Assembly: GCA_036346225.1 (NCBI GenBank) | Contig: JARFIW010001216.1 | Location: forward strand, 780,501 to 844,500 | Source: Platerodrilus igneus | Taxonomy: Eukaryota; Arthropoda; Insecta; Coleoptera; Lycidae | Direction: 5' to 3' | DNA: 64,000 bases | Shown here: positions 44,379 to 56,580 of the stretch, piece after piece | Numbering within the stretch: the stretch's first letter is position 1 | Layout of the letters: the number at the start of each line of letters is the position of its first letter | Position numbers and translations under genes: made by a program | The notes under the pieces: generated by a model | Told to the model about the DNA's origin: nothing | Databases searched by the model: none | Seen by the model: the letters and a program-made list of their open reading frames with translations, nothing else

Positions 44379-46237
44379 TGTTACGTTTACTTTACGATGG
44401 TCCATTAAAACTACACTCTTTTTGATTCATTATTCCTTTACTTAGATTCTACTCAAATCCTCCAATAACACCCGGTACATTAGACCTTCTTACAATAAGT
44501 ACGCTTCCTAATACTTTTCATTTTAAACCGATCTACTTCGAAACGAAAAGCTCTTCTATAATCTCAATCGTCCGCACCTTGTTTGAGGTATCCGTTGACT
44601 AATATCTCATAATTACTTCTTATTATACCCAATCATATAGACTCGTTGAAATAATGGATCGTACTTATTTGTTAAGTTTTGTTTCAAGTTTCTAATCACA
44701 TTTGATAACGCGATTGAAGTTCGAATTTTTGTTATTTAAACAATTTCAATTTAATTCTACAGTTCGTCCTTATATGTATTTTCTAAACTACTCGTCCTAT
44801 TACTTCAAGAGCATTGCACGTTTCTTCTTATAAGAAGTGTAGATCTTGGGTGTATCGGTAAGTGCGCATGCGTTATTAATACCAGTAAGACTCTCTTTTT
44901 AGCTCTTAGCTGGAGGCCAAATTGTTTTTTGTAGGCCCGAATATTCTCTTTATGTAGAACCAACTGCGCTGGTATGTGTTCCGCTGTTGCGGTGATTGTC
45001 GTAGCGCTCAACATCTGTCGACCGTGGTGACGCTGCATCTAGACGCAAGCACCCTGGCGCTTAGCTGATTCACCTCCCTGGATGCAATGGGTACACGATA
45101 GTATCTTGGCACATGGAGGTATGTTGTGTTAGTCTACCCGTATATTTGGAGCACCTCTTTTTTTCTAACTTTTATTGTTAGTGCGTCGCTGCCATAGTAC
45201 TTTATTAAATGATTAATAGAAGTTCTACCGTTAATATTTTTTTACTACCCGGTGTTACGAGCAAGTATAAATAGTAATTTTTTCTTTCTTTTATTAATGA
45301 ATTCCACATGTTAAACGAAATGCACACTTCGTACGTAAATTTTTAAAACTTGTTCTTTGTTATTTATTTATTTTTTTTGTTGATTCAAACCGAATTCTTT
45401 TTTTAATTAATTTTTATTGAAAATAGAAAATCGATGACGATGTATTTTTTTGTGTTGATGGGAATCCCCCCCTCTCCGTATTGGTAGTTAACTTGGTATT
45501 TCTACGTTTTTTGTGTTCTGTTTCGTCGTCGTGATTCATGCGGGTCCTTACTGTAGGTATCCTTTGTATTTCTGTCTGACCCAAACGCTTTATAACGTAG
45601 CATACATGTTGACGCTCTGGCGTGGGGCTCCAAGTTTGTTTTGGGTAATTTTTGGCTCCGATTTTGTTGTGGGTAACTTTTGCTCCGATTCTTTTTTGTT
45701 TTCTTATGGCTTCGATTTTGGTTTTGGTTAACATTTCAATCGATTTTATTTCGCTTAATTTTTGGCTCAATTTTTCTTTTGTTGGTACTGCCTAATTTCC
45801 TACATTACCCGTATTTCTCGGCCTGATGCTACTTTTTTTTTCTTCATTTACGTTCGGACTGTTATTTATTTTTTCTTTTGGCTCTTTAGTGTTCCTCACA
45901 TGAGAATCGGTTTTCTTTATTTTATGTGTGGGTCCAATCGTCTTAAATTTTAGTTTTGTTTTCTTTCTGGATTGCTCAATATCAGTGGTTGGCTCAATTC
46001 AGATTACCTGAATTGTGTTTTCGCCGATAATTCTAATCCGTTGAAAACGCTGGCGCCCTGTTCTTATTCATGGTATCTATTTTGTTGTTTTGCTTTTATT
46101 GGTTTTCCTGAAGTTTATCCGTCGTATATGTTTTAAATTGTCCTATAATCGCAATAATTTTTTTTGAGTTTTTATCGAGTTACGGTTAGCCTTCACTTAG
46201 TTACTTTCTCCAAATTTCTTTTTTATTCATATTCAAA
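44379..46237 (+). repeat. Long LTR and leader of a second LTR retrotransposon (unit A)
   Basis: Begins TGTTACGTTTACTTTACGAT. The same terminus is found at 49587 and, reversed, ending at 58633. Bases 46047 on read TGGCGCCCTGTTC, which could be a lysine-type primer site, placing the LTR end near 46046 and giving an LTR of up to 1.67 kb. It is followed by gag at 46238. LTRs over 1 kb occur in Gypsy-group elements such as Osvaldo and Ulysses; I infer no closer kinship. Confidence 0.55.
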
Positions 46238-46789
46238 ATGATTGATCATAGGTTGGTGGTGTTTAATATTATCTGTAAGAGACGGCAGAAGTCATCCGAA
46301 AGCATTACTAACTATTTCGCGTGTATGACGGGCCTGTTTGTGTGGTATAGTACTTTTAATGAGAATGATCAATTGTCCAATTTGCTTCGTAACCTTGATC
46401 CATTTTATAGAACCCATTTTCCTACCGTTCACTTCTTGCAAGTATTACAAAACGAATGTCTGATGTTAGAACCGGCAAAGATTCTGGCTGATAATTCTGT
46501 ATCACCTAGTCACGACCAACGTACTGTTACTGCTGAACCGGAATCAGCCCTGCTACAGTGCCTAAGTCAGTAGCTACTCCATTTTCGGCTTCCCACCAAG
46601 ACTTTCCTGTGTGGGAGTGGAATTTACAATTTTCTGTGAACCAAACACTCTTACCGTACATGATTTTTGGGACGGGTCAAAAACTCCGACGAACTCAACA
46701 TGTGTCAGAATTGCAGTTATTTGAGACTGTAGTGGACTTGTTCGAGGCTAAAACGTTACTTTGGCATCGTGGTAATTTGAATAGGTTTT
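46238..46789 (+). pseudogene. gag: LTR-retrotransposon gag, truncated (unit A)
   Basis: ATG at 46238. Two frames: 46238-46573 (KRRQKSSESITNYFACMTGL, LLRNLDPFYRTHFPTVHF) and 46558-46791 (FPVWEWNLQFSVN, ETVVDLFEAKTLLWHRGNLN). A missing C in 'tcagccctgc' (unit B has 'tcagcccctgc') causes the shift. The sequence ends at the duplication boundary before the zinc knuckle. The product would be capsid protein. Confidence 0.7.
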
Positions 46790-46992
46790 AGGGAGAAAAA
46801 AAGATTGTTTAATTTGGGCTTAATTAAAAGTTTTATCGAAAAGTTGAACGAGGTACCGAAATGAAAAAGGAAAAATTGGTGGAAAAAGAAAAATAAATAG
46901 ATGTAACACATCAACATAAGGACTACTCGGATTTTAAACGAGGCAAATAGCTATTAATTTTACCTACAATTAGGAAATTTGTAACTCAATTT
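46790..46992. other. Spacer between the two duplication units
   Basis: 203 AT-rich bases present once. Nothing recognised. The last bases before unit B, 'gtaactcaattt', resemble those before unit A, 'gtaactacactttg'. Confidence 0.5.
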
Positions 46993-49900
46993 AAGCACTA
47001 AACGGTTTTGGTCAATCAGAGAACTTGTGCTTCTGTAATAAAAATTGTCACCAACTTTCACTGAAATTTTAAACTAGAATCGTAGCTAAGTTGGAATTTG
47101 AAGTACAACGAAACAATCATATCAGTTCGTTAGTATTTCTGTCGCAAAAAATTTGAAACAAACTTTCTCTCTCGTTCTAAATGAACCCGCACCTTGAAGA
47201 AGTTCTAAAATATTAGAACAGGTAGAATGGCTTGCGCATTTCAGTGAGCTAAAGAGCCGAACTACACGTTTAACCAACCAACTTAGTGGAGTCTTTATTG
47301 AGGAACCAGGCTAGGGCAGATTTCCGAAATCAGGCAGTAGCTCTTTCGGTACTAGAGTGGTGAAGGCTATAAAAATGAGTATGGCCTCGGCCACTCTAGT
47401 ACCGAATGAGCTACTGCCCGATTTCGGTAGCCTGCCTTAACTGGTTCTTCAACTTACACTACTGCGATGAGGAAGATAACGCTAAATCACCACATAACCT
47501 CCCAAGTACACAGCCTAGTGAAAATGTTTGTTAAAATGATGGCGTCCTCTGGGGTAAAAGATTTCAAGTTAAAATAGTCCTTCATTCGTATCTCCCAGAG
47601 GGACTACTACAGAGAATGTGATCCGCAAGTTTAAAAGAAGAACCGGGAACATTTTGCGAACCGGAGCGTAGAATGTTAAAAGCATTACGCAAGTAGGTAA
47701 GCTGAAGAATTTGAAAATTGTAATGGATAAGCTGGCATTAGACATAGTAAAAGTTAACGAAGTTTGGTGACTAAAGGCGGACAATTTTTGGAGCGAAGAC
47801 TTTAGAGTAATTCATATAGGCTCGGAGTAAGGAAATGAGGGTGTAGGAATAGTTCTGCGGAGAATAGAACATTGTGTAGAAAGCTATTTACAAAAGAACA
47901 AAAGAGTACTCATGGTTAGATTAGAATCTGAACGGTAATAACACAAATTTATATGCCCACCTCTAGCTACAGTGCGGAAGAAGTAAAAACGATATACAAA
48001 GATTCGTAGAAAATTGAATAATTACTAGAGACTTTAATAAAGTTTTAGTGAGGGTAGGGAAGCAGCGGAGGAAAGTTTATTTGGTTTAGGAACGACAGGA
48101 GAAATAGGCTTGCAAAATTTCCTGACGAAAACGACCAACATAAATACATTATTTCAACATCATCCTAGAATACGATACTCGCGAAGGATGCCAAAAGACA
48201 TACGGAGATATCAAATAGATTACATTTTGTTAGACAACGGTATAGGAATCAAGTGAAAATTGTAAAGCTAGCCAGAAAGCAGATAGAATCACTAACTACA
48301 ACGTAGTATTTATGAAAACCGCGAGTTACATATCGCCCAAATTAATATGTACAAATTTAAATGCAATTATTAAGTTTTGAGAAATAGAATGTTACATAAT
48401 ATAATTGAAGGACACATTATAAAAAGTTAATGAAAGTTCATAATCAGACGCGAGAACGGAAGCAACTACTTTGTATTCCAGACACAACATGATACTGCAG
48501 GTGCAGGTCACGATGAACTATAAAAATACAATTGTAATAATTAAGATTAAAGTAATACATCGTATATTATCAAGAAGTAGTAGACATGAGATCTGCATTT
48601 CCCACAAGATGATACAAGAGCAGGGACTACATAAATACCCTGAGGAGCCCCTGGTGGCCAGTCAGTCTCGATCTTCATAACTTTAGCATTGCTGGTTGTT
48701 CAAGCTATTTACCAAAATTAGTAATTATTAACTTTGATTATTTTAATATTAAGACGTTAATGAATATAACGTACAAGTTGTCAAACCGTTTATGTAGTTA
48801 CTGTATAGAAATAAATTTGATAGAAGTGTTTCTGACATTGGAAAAATTTTGGATACTAAGGAAATAGAAGCAGAAAGGAATAACATTAAATCCGTTTAGA
48901 CAATGTGACCATAGATGTCCTAGGGTATAAACAAAAAGAAAATAAGGAATCATGGGTGACAAAGGATATTATGAATTTAATAGAAGAAAGACGAAAATAC
49001 AAAACGGATCAGATGAAGCAGAAAACAGAGATGCAAAACCATAAAGCGGAAACTTCGTAAATGCAGGAAAGATAAAGAACAATTGATTGATGAAAAGTGC
49101 AAAGAGGTACAAATTAAGATGGAAACAGGAAAGACGGACAAAGCATTCAAGCTTATTAGAACGAATTTTAGAGATATAAAACTGTATAGCAAAAATATAC
49201 GAGGCGCTGTAAGAGACATCATTATAGAAAATGTAGAGAAAGTAGATAGGTGGCAATAATATATAGGGAATGCATAATTTTGCAGAACAGAAACTAGAAG
49301 CACTAGAACAGGAAACAGGCATTGAAAAGGATGACTAGGGATATGCTATTCTTAGAGATGATTTCGAATTATAATTAAGAGTCTGAAAAATAATAAGGCA
49401 CTAGGTGTAGATAAGGTGCAAACAGAAACTCAAAAAACCGCTAGACAAGCAGTAACAGAACGCCAATTGAAACTTGTAAGCTATATGTACGAGATAGGCA
49501 ATATACCTAAAGATTTCAAACGTAACATCATAGTCATTATACCCAAAAGAGATGATGGTTAATGTAAAATTTTCGAACAAATTAGTTGTTACGTTTACTT
49601 TACGATGGTCCATTAAAACTACACTCTTTTGATTCATTATTCCTTTACTTAGATTCTACTCAAATCCTCCAATAACACCCGGTACATTAGACCTTCTTAC
49701 AATAAGTACGCTTCCTAATACTTTTCATTTTAAACCGATCTACTTCGAAACGAAAAGCTCTTCTATAATCTCAATCGTCCGCACCTTGTTTGAGGTATCC
49801 GTTGACTAATATCTCATAATTACCTTATTATACCCAATCATATAGACTCGTTGAAATAATGGATCGTACTTATTTGTTAAGTTTTGTTTCAAGTTTCTAA

Positions 49901-52006
49901 TCACATTTGATAACGCGATTGAAGTTCGAATTTTTGTTATTTAAACAATTTCAATTTAATTCTACAGTTCGTCCTTATATGTATTTTCTAAACTACTCGT
50001 CCTATTACTTCAAGAGCATTGCACGTTTCTTCTTATAAGAAGTGTAGATCTTGGGTGTATCGGTAAGTGCGCATGCGTTATTAATACCAGTAAGACTCTC
50101 TTTTTAGCTCTTAGCTGGAGGCCAAATTGTTTTTTGTAGGCCCGAATATTCTCTTTATGTAGAACCAACTGCGCTGATATGTGTTCCGCGGTTGCGGTGA
50201 TTGTGGCAGCGTTCAACATCTGTCGACCGTGTTGCCGCTGCATCTAGACGCAAGCACCCTGACGCTTAGCTGATTCACCTCCCTGGATGCAATGGGTACA
50301 CGATAGTATCTTGGCACATGGAGGTATGTTGTGTTAGTCTTCCCATATATCTAGAGCACCTCTTTTTTTCTTACTTTTATTGTTAGTGCGTCGCTGCCAT
50401 AGTACTTTATTAAATGATTAGTAGAAGTTCTACCGTTAACATTTTTTTACTTTAACTACCCGGTGTTACCAGCAAGTATAAATAGTAATTTTTTTCTTTC
50501 TTTTATTAATGAATTCCACATGTTAAACGAAATGCACACTTCGTACGTAAATTTTTAAAACTTGTTCTTTATTATTTATTTATTTTTTTGTTAATTCAAA
50601 CCGAATTCTTTTTTTAATTAATTTTTATTGAAAACAGAAAATCAATGACGATGTATTTTTTTGTGTTGATGGGAATCCCCCCTCTTCGTATTGGTAGTTA
50701 ACTTGGTATTTCTACGTTTCTTGTGTTCTGTTTCGTCGTCGTGATTCATGCGGGTCCTTACTGTAGGTATCCTTTGTATTTCTGTCTTACCCAAACGCTT
50801 CATAACGTAGCATAAATATTGACGCTCTGGCGTGGGGCTCTGAGTTTGTTTTGGGTAATTTTTGGCTCCGATTTTGTTGTGGGTAACTTTTGCTCCGATT
50901 CTGTTTTGTTTACTTTTGGCTTCGATTTTGGTTTTGGTTAACATTTGAATCGATTTTATTTTGCTTAATTTCTGGCTCAATTTTTATTTTGTTGGTACTG
51001 CCTAATTTCCTACAATACCCGCATTTCTCGGTCTGATGCTACTTATTTATGTTTCTTCCTTTACGTTCGGACTCTTATTTATTTTTTCTTTCGGCTCTTT
51101 AGTGTTCCTCACATGAGAATCGGTTTTCTTTATTTTATGTGTGGGTTCGATCGTCCTAAATTTTAGTTTTGTTTTCTTTCTGGATTGCCCAATATCATTG
51201 GTTGGCTCATTTCAGATTACCTGAATTGTGTTTTCGCCGATAATTCTAATCCGTTGAAAACGCTGTCGCCCTGTTCTTATTCATGGTATTTATTTTGTTG
51301 TTTTGCTCCTATTGGTTTTCCTGAAGTTTATCCGTCGGATATGTTTTAAATTGTCCTATAATCGCAATAATTTTTTTTGAGCTTTTATCGAGTTACGGTT
51401 AGCCTTCACTTTGTTACTTTCTCCAAATTTCTTTTTTTTATTCATATTCAAAATGACTGCTCATAGGTTGGTGGTGTTTAATATGATCTGTAAGAGACGG
51501 CAGAAGTCATCCGAAAGCATTACTAACTATTTCGCGTGTATGACGGGCCTGTTTGAGTGGTATAGTACTTTTAATGAGGATGATCAATTGTCCATTTTGC
51601 TTCGTAACCTTGATCCATTTTATAGAACCCATTTTCCTACCGTTCACTTCTTGCAAGTATTACAGAACGAATGTCTGAAGTTAGAACCGGCAAAGATTCT
51701 GGCTGATAATTCTGTATCACCTAGTCACGACCAACGTACTGTTACTGCTGAACCGGAATCAGCCCCTGCTACAGTGCCTAAGTCAGTAGCTACTCCATTT
51801 TCGGCTTCCCACCAAGACTTTCCTGTGTGGGAGTGGAATTTACAATTTTCTGTGAACCAAACACTCTTACCGTACATGATTTTTGGGACGGGTCAAAAAA
51901 CTCCGACGAACTCAACATGTGTCAGAATTGCAGTTATTTGAGACTGTAGTGGACTTGTTCGAGGCTAAAACGTTACTTTGGCATCGTGGTAATTTGAATA
52001 GGTTTT
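46993..52006. repeat. 5-kb direct duplication, unit B
   Basis: Copy of unit A in the same order: LINE (47170-48323), foldback (47303-47449), errantivirus-type LTR from 48324, LINE again (48842-49586), long LTR and leader (49587-51452), gag (51453 on). Unit B has many one-base deletions relative to A, for example 'agatttcaagttaaa' for 'agatttcgaagttaaa' and 'gagggactac' for 'gaggggactac'. Confidence 0.9.
49587..51452 (+). repeat. Long LTR and leader (unit B)
   Basis: Copy of 44379-46237. Identical apart from small indels up to 50176, then about 5% substitutions. The possible primer site reads TGTCGCCC here (about 51264). Confidence 0.55.
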
Positions 52007-52677
52007 CTGACCGTAAGTCGTTGTCTAATTTACTGATTCAACGTTTTGAACCCCCGGATTTTGCTTATAAGTCTGCTATAGTTGAGAAAAATACTTTTAC
52101 TTCACATAACCGAGTTGTTAAGGTTTTTCCTATGCCTACCGATGAATCTGATACTTCTTTCGTAAGTTTTACTGTTCTTCTTAGTTCTGCTTTTACTCGT
52201 CAAGTTATCTGCTTTAATTGCGACAAACCTGGGCATGTTTCGACACGTTGTACTCGTCCTCAAGTACTCCATTGCCATGGTTGCAGATATAGGGGAGTTT
52301 CTCGCTGCAACTGTCCATGCTGTCATTTTACTACTAATAGGCCTTCGAATCATACTTCAAATTCTGTCCTCACATCTAGGTGCCTAATTTCTTCTGCTTC
52401 TCACTCTACGTTCTCTTCTGTCCCTCATCCAGGTCATCCTGCTACTACTATCAAAACATACTCTTCTTTGGCAAATACAGCTTCGAACAAAATTTCTTCC
52501 GTCTCTGGTTCTACATCCTTTTCTACACCTCCTGCTCGTACTACTACCATCATCTCGTACCCTTTTCAGCCATATGAGCATCTGAACTATAATATTGGTT
52601 TTACGGCTATCACGCTCCTACTTAACGAACCTCAACTAACAAGAACCAAATTCCTTCTGTCCTTCGCGATTCAATAG
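51453..52677 (+). pseudogene. gag: LTR-retrotransposon gag with zinc knuckle (unit B and beyond)
   Basis: ATG at 51453. First frame 51453-51941, second frame 51883-52677; an extra A in the run at about 51895 ('gtcaaaaaactcc') causes the shift. Residues follow a Gypsy-type Gag: matrix/capsid region (ITNYFACMTGLFEW, ILLRNLDPFYRTH), capsid C-terminal region (DLFEAKTLLWHRGNLNRF, SLSNLLIQRFEPPDFAY), then a CCHC knuckle CFNCDKPGHVSTRC at about 52210-52250 with a further CxxC...CxCPCC cluster, and a Ser/Thr-rich tail. The zinc motifs bind genomic RNA. No pol follows: sequence breaks at about 52756. Confidence 0.78.
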
Positions 52678-52756
52678 ATGATCAAATAGACCCGACGTTC
52701 TCACTTCCAACCCAAACTGTGCTTTCACCACCATTGCAACCCATACTTCGTCTTCA

Positions 52757-53204
52757 GTGCGTCGCTGGTGCTTCATAGTACTTTATTAAACGATGATTAG
52801 AATTTGTTCTACCGTTAATATTTTTTTACTTTAACACCCTGGTGTTATGAGCAAGTATAAACAGTAATTTTTCTTTTCTTCTTTTTACTAATGAATTTCA
52901 CTTGTTAAACGAAATGCGCACTTCGTACGTAAATTTTTAAAATTTGTTCTTTGTAATATAACTATTTATTTATTTTTTTTGTTGATTCAAACCGAATTCT
53001 TTTTTTAATTAATTTTTATTGTAATAGAAAATCGATGACGATGTTTTTTTGTGTTGCTAGGAATACCCCCCTCATCGCATTGGTAGTTAGCCTGGTATTT
53101 CTACGTTTCTTGGGTTTTGTTTCGTCTTCGTGATTCGTGCGGGTCCTCACTGTAGGTATCCTTTGTATTTCTGTCTAACCCGTACGCTTCATAACGTTTG
53201 ACGG
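52757..53204 (+). repeat. Fragment of the long LTR
   Basis: Matches 45182-45620 and 50388-50830: 'agtgcgtcgctg', 'catagtactttattaaa', 'ctaccgttaatatttttttact', 'cacttcgtacgtaaattttt'. More diverged than units A and B are from each other. It ends where a LINE fragment starts. Confidence 0.7.
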
Positions 53205-53600
53205 TACACGTATCAAAAATATTAACGAGAATTGTACCAAGACGGATGGGAAAACGGACTGCATAAATACTAAGAGAAAACAAATTTCGTTTTAGGGACA
53301 AATGATTAATATGCTAAGATTTGCAGATGACATAGAGGTATTAACATCTAGCAAGAAAGAGTTAAAAGCAGCTCTTAATGAAATGGAAACACTATGAAAA
53401 TTAATCAAAGTAAAACTAAAGTACTAGTTTGTAAAGGATAGGTAAGTAAGTCAAAAACCAGAACACATGTAGAAAACGAGAAATTACAAAAGATCAAAAA
53501 TCTGCTACCTACAAAGGCAAATAAAGTAGATGGGAAAAGTGTTCAAGGTATAAACAAAAATTAACACAACTCCGATCTGCATTTAACAAGAAAAAGCAAT
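53205..53600 (+). mobile_element. RTE-like LINE fragment (reverse transcriptase)
   Basis: Plus strand. A start like the RT region with R-T-K-R fragments, then NMLRFADDIEVLTSSKKELK at about 53310-53370 (the RT catalytic FADD motif), then QSKTKVLVCKG-like sequence. Out of frame in places. Confidence 0.7.
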
Positions 53601-53611
53601 TTCTATGTTCA

Positions 53612-53737
53612 AATACTCCCTGTATGTTTGTTGTGGTTTGTTTTGTATTTTTCTTGATCGTCTTTGAGAATTAAACCACTCATAGTTGTTAAAATCGTTT
53701 TTATTTACGTTTCGATCCATGACCTTGTAACAAGATC
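53612..53737 (-). repeat. Penelope-like 3' end repeat, second copy
   Basis: Matches 25624-25748 closely. To its right, sequence diverges ('ttgtaacaagatcgttttcc'). The adjoining minus-strand frame 53789-54082 (97 codons) has no motif I recognise. Confidence 0.45.
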
Positions 53738-54082
53738 GTTTTCCAGCAATATCTTGACAAATATTTAAGTTAATAATTTTATAAAAAGTCAATTCAAATA
53801 TAATATCTCTACACAATCTACGTAAAAATTATTACATGTTGTTGAATCCAATATAAGCTTTCGAACTGCGAGCATAAATTGTAAGTTAAGCGGTGACAAA
53901 AAATGCCATTTGCGAGCGTCACTATAAGAGCTCCCTCCTTCGATAATTATAAAAGTCGTTGTAACTGTTGTCAGGCGATATATACGTCGTAATAGAACAC
54001 TTTCACCTAAGCTGTTGCTAGAGAAGGCTATTCGTTCTTTGTATAGAAGAACATGGCGTTGCACACCTGGTGTTGGAAACAC

Positions 54083-55285
54083 AAGAAGATAAAAGTTGAT
54101 TTCAAGATGAAATCGTCTTCGTTAAAAGACTATATGTCGACGCTTGGCAGAATATAGTTTGCACAAGACGGGGCGTGAATTAAAATGGTTGGCTTTAGAA
54201 TAGCATGCAACTTATAATAATTGCAACTTATATGAATGGCAACTTATAGTATTTGTAAAACTTATATGTAATTTTATTTGATGTGGTAATTAATCCAACG
54301 TGGTTCATTTATTCGATGTGGAAGCACGTGATGTTCGTTTGATATTCTGTGTCAAAGTTAACTAGATTATGTGGTTTCGGAGAACACTAACTTGTTTACT
54401 GTTGAAATAAGAAGATTCCAAATTATTTTAATATTCCGGAGATAGTCCAAATGCATTGCAAGTATTTTTCTGATGGATTAACATCTGGTATGTAATTAGA
54501 GTTTTAAGTATGTCAAGCTGTGACCTTTGGCATGACAAACAAATAAGTTTTTATTTGTTCACGTGGAAGTTTCCTAGTTCATTATGTGAATGACAAACAA
54601 GTTATTTTTATCATTGGTGAAAGGAATCTATGAAACTTCAATTTTATCTTTTTATTAGTACATACAAAAAAATGGTAGATGGCAGTATATAGGTAGAAAA
54701 GGTTAACTTCCAGGATTAACAAAAATTGAAGCTATTGTTTGAATATCAAACTATCTAAGTTTAGATAACTAAATTGTTTCATTTTGCTTTTCAATAATTA
54801 TTAATTGGAATATTTTAGCATACGATTTAATGTGAAGTCTAAGTAGTACTACCAAGGCCAAATAAAGTTTGTAGTATACGTTTAATCAATCATAAAGCTC
54901 AAATTTAAGCATTTACAGGAATACAATCTTGCTAGATTTTTATAATGTAAAAATTACATTACTCTATTTTTGTGAGATACAGATGTTGAGATTATTACCG
55001 AGTATATAAATACATATTTTTCGTAATCATAATTTAGTCAATTTTTAAGGTATATTTGCTAAGATAATGTTTTGTAAATAATTTAAAACTGCAACTTAAA
55101 TGAATATAAATTCATTTTGGTCAAGACTACGATTATTAGTTGGAATGAATGAGGTTTGATTCTTATTAATTATGAATTTTTTGAAGTGAATGCACAAACT
55201 GTGCCAGCCTTGTTTTAATCTGATTGCAGGTGTAGCAGCGCTTCTTTAACGATCAATATCGAGCCATAAGGTAAGCATCTATAAG
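54083..55285. other. AT-rich region, nothing recognised
   Basis: About 1.2 kb with no frame of note, no repeat match in the window and no RNA gene seen. Confidence 0.5.
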
Positions 55286-55297
55286 GATTATGTTCTC

Positions 55298-55352
55298 GTC
55301 ATGGATCCAAAAGTAAGTAAAGACGATTTTAACAACTTTGAGTAGTTTAATT
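55298..55352 (+). repeat. Short Penelope-like 3' end piece
   Basis: Reads 'catggatccaaaagtaagta' then 'aagacgattttaacaac', the reverse complement of part of 25690-25730, with GAAACG altered to CAAAAG. It directly precedes a LINE fragment. Confidence 0.4.
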
Positions 55353-55840
55353 CACAAAGGTGATCAAGAAAAATACTATGTACAGAGACGGCAAACATAG
55401 AAACAAGCAAAAGGTTACTAAAAGCGTATGTGTGAAGCACGGCGCTGTACGGCTGTGAAACGTGGACAGTAAAAGAAGTGGGCATGAAAAAGAAAAAGCC
55501 TTTAAAATATAATTCTCCAGACGTATGATTAAGTTAAGAACAAAGAGGTTTTAAAAATGGTAGGAAACAAAAAAATATGTGGAAAATAGTATAAAATAAG
55601 AGAGATAGGAAGATAGGACACATGCTAAGGCATGAGGGGAATAGTGCGGAATATATTAGAAGCAGAGAAAGGGAAAAAGGGAGGTAGATGTAGACCTAGA
55701 TTAAACTATTGCACACCGATAGTGAAAGATGTAGATTGTAGGAATTTCAGGGAAATGTGTAGGTTAGCTCAGAATAGAAATCAATGGAGGTACGTGTCCA
55801 ACCAGTTCCAGGACGAAAACTCTAATGATGAAAAGGTGAT
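55353..55840 (+). mobile_element. RTE-like LINE 3' fragment
   Basis: Plus strand, the C-terminal part of the ORF: VCEARRCTAVKRGQ-like, then 55632-55800 with MRGIVRNILEAEKGKKGGRC, RPRLNYCTPIVKDVD and NFREMCRLAQNRNQWRYVSN. Short ATG-rich tail 'ctctaatgatgaaaagg'. Stops are present. Confidence 0.75.
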
Positions 55841-55939
55841 TGTATTTAAACTTGATGATTATCGTAAACAACTACAGGTGTTGGTTTTACAAAATGCTCA
55901 AGCAATGTTGATTGTGCGAAAAGAGTGATTGGAAACTTT

Positions 55940-56580
55940 TTAATTTGGCAAGCGTGTAAGTAGTGGGGGATCATGGTACCCGTCAGGTTGCTTAATTTCC
56001 TTCGTATACCATTGAATATCGGTAAAATAGAGTGCATTTTTATAAAGCAATAGTGGGAAAAAGGTGCAAAGGGCATACAAAAAAGGTAGCATACGCAGTG
56101 CTGTATTTAATAAGAAAAAGCAGCTGCTTTTGTCGAAAGCAACTAACAGAACCAAAGAAGAGATTGCTGAAATCATATGCGTGAAGCACAGCACACGGCT
56201 ATGAAAAGTGTTCAGTTGGAGAAAAAAAAAGATAAATGCCTTTGAATTGTAGGGCTATAGACGTATAATGAAGATTTTATGAACAGACAAAGTATAGAAC
56301 AAAGAGGTACTCGAAATAAGAGAAGAAGAAAGAATTAGGTGGAAAACAGTAAAAAATACGAGAGGTACGATGATAGAACACATCAAGGCATAAGGGACTA
56401 GCTCGGGATATATTAAAAGCAGACAGGCAAAGGTAGACCTGGATTAAATTTTTACATACAGATAGTGAAATATGTAGGCTGCGGGAATTTCAGGGAAATT
56501 TGTAGTTTATTTCAGAATATAAAACAATGAAAGTACGCGACTAACCAATTCTAGGACTGAATAGTTAATGATGAGGATTC
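55940..56580 (+). mobile_element. Chimeric LINE 3' fragment with unrelated head
   Basis: Begins with the head motif (agtgggggatcatggtaccc, about 55961), goes through 'cattgaatatcggtaaaata', then joins LINE 3' sequence (aataagaaaaagcagctgct) and runs to a tail near 56570 with 'ggaatttcagggaaatttgt' and 'taatgatgag'. Same architecture as 34141-34425 in reverse. Confidence 0.6.

Larger units (their letters stand above)
41767..46789. repeat. 5-kb direct duplication, unit A
   Basis: Starts 'aagcactaaacggttttggt' and ends 'aatttgaataggtttt'. It matches unit B (46993-52006) throughout. From 41767 to about 44971 the two differ almost only by small deletions, mostly in unit B. From 44972 on they also differ by many substitutions. 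Confidence 0.9.
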
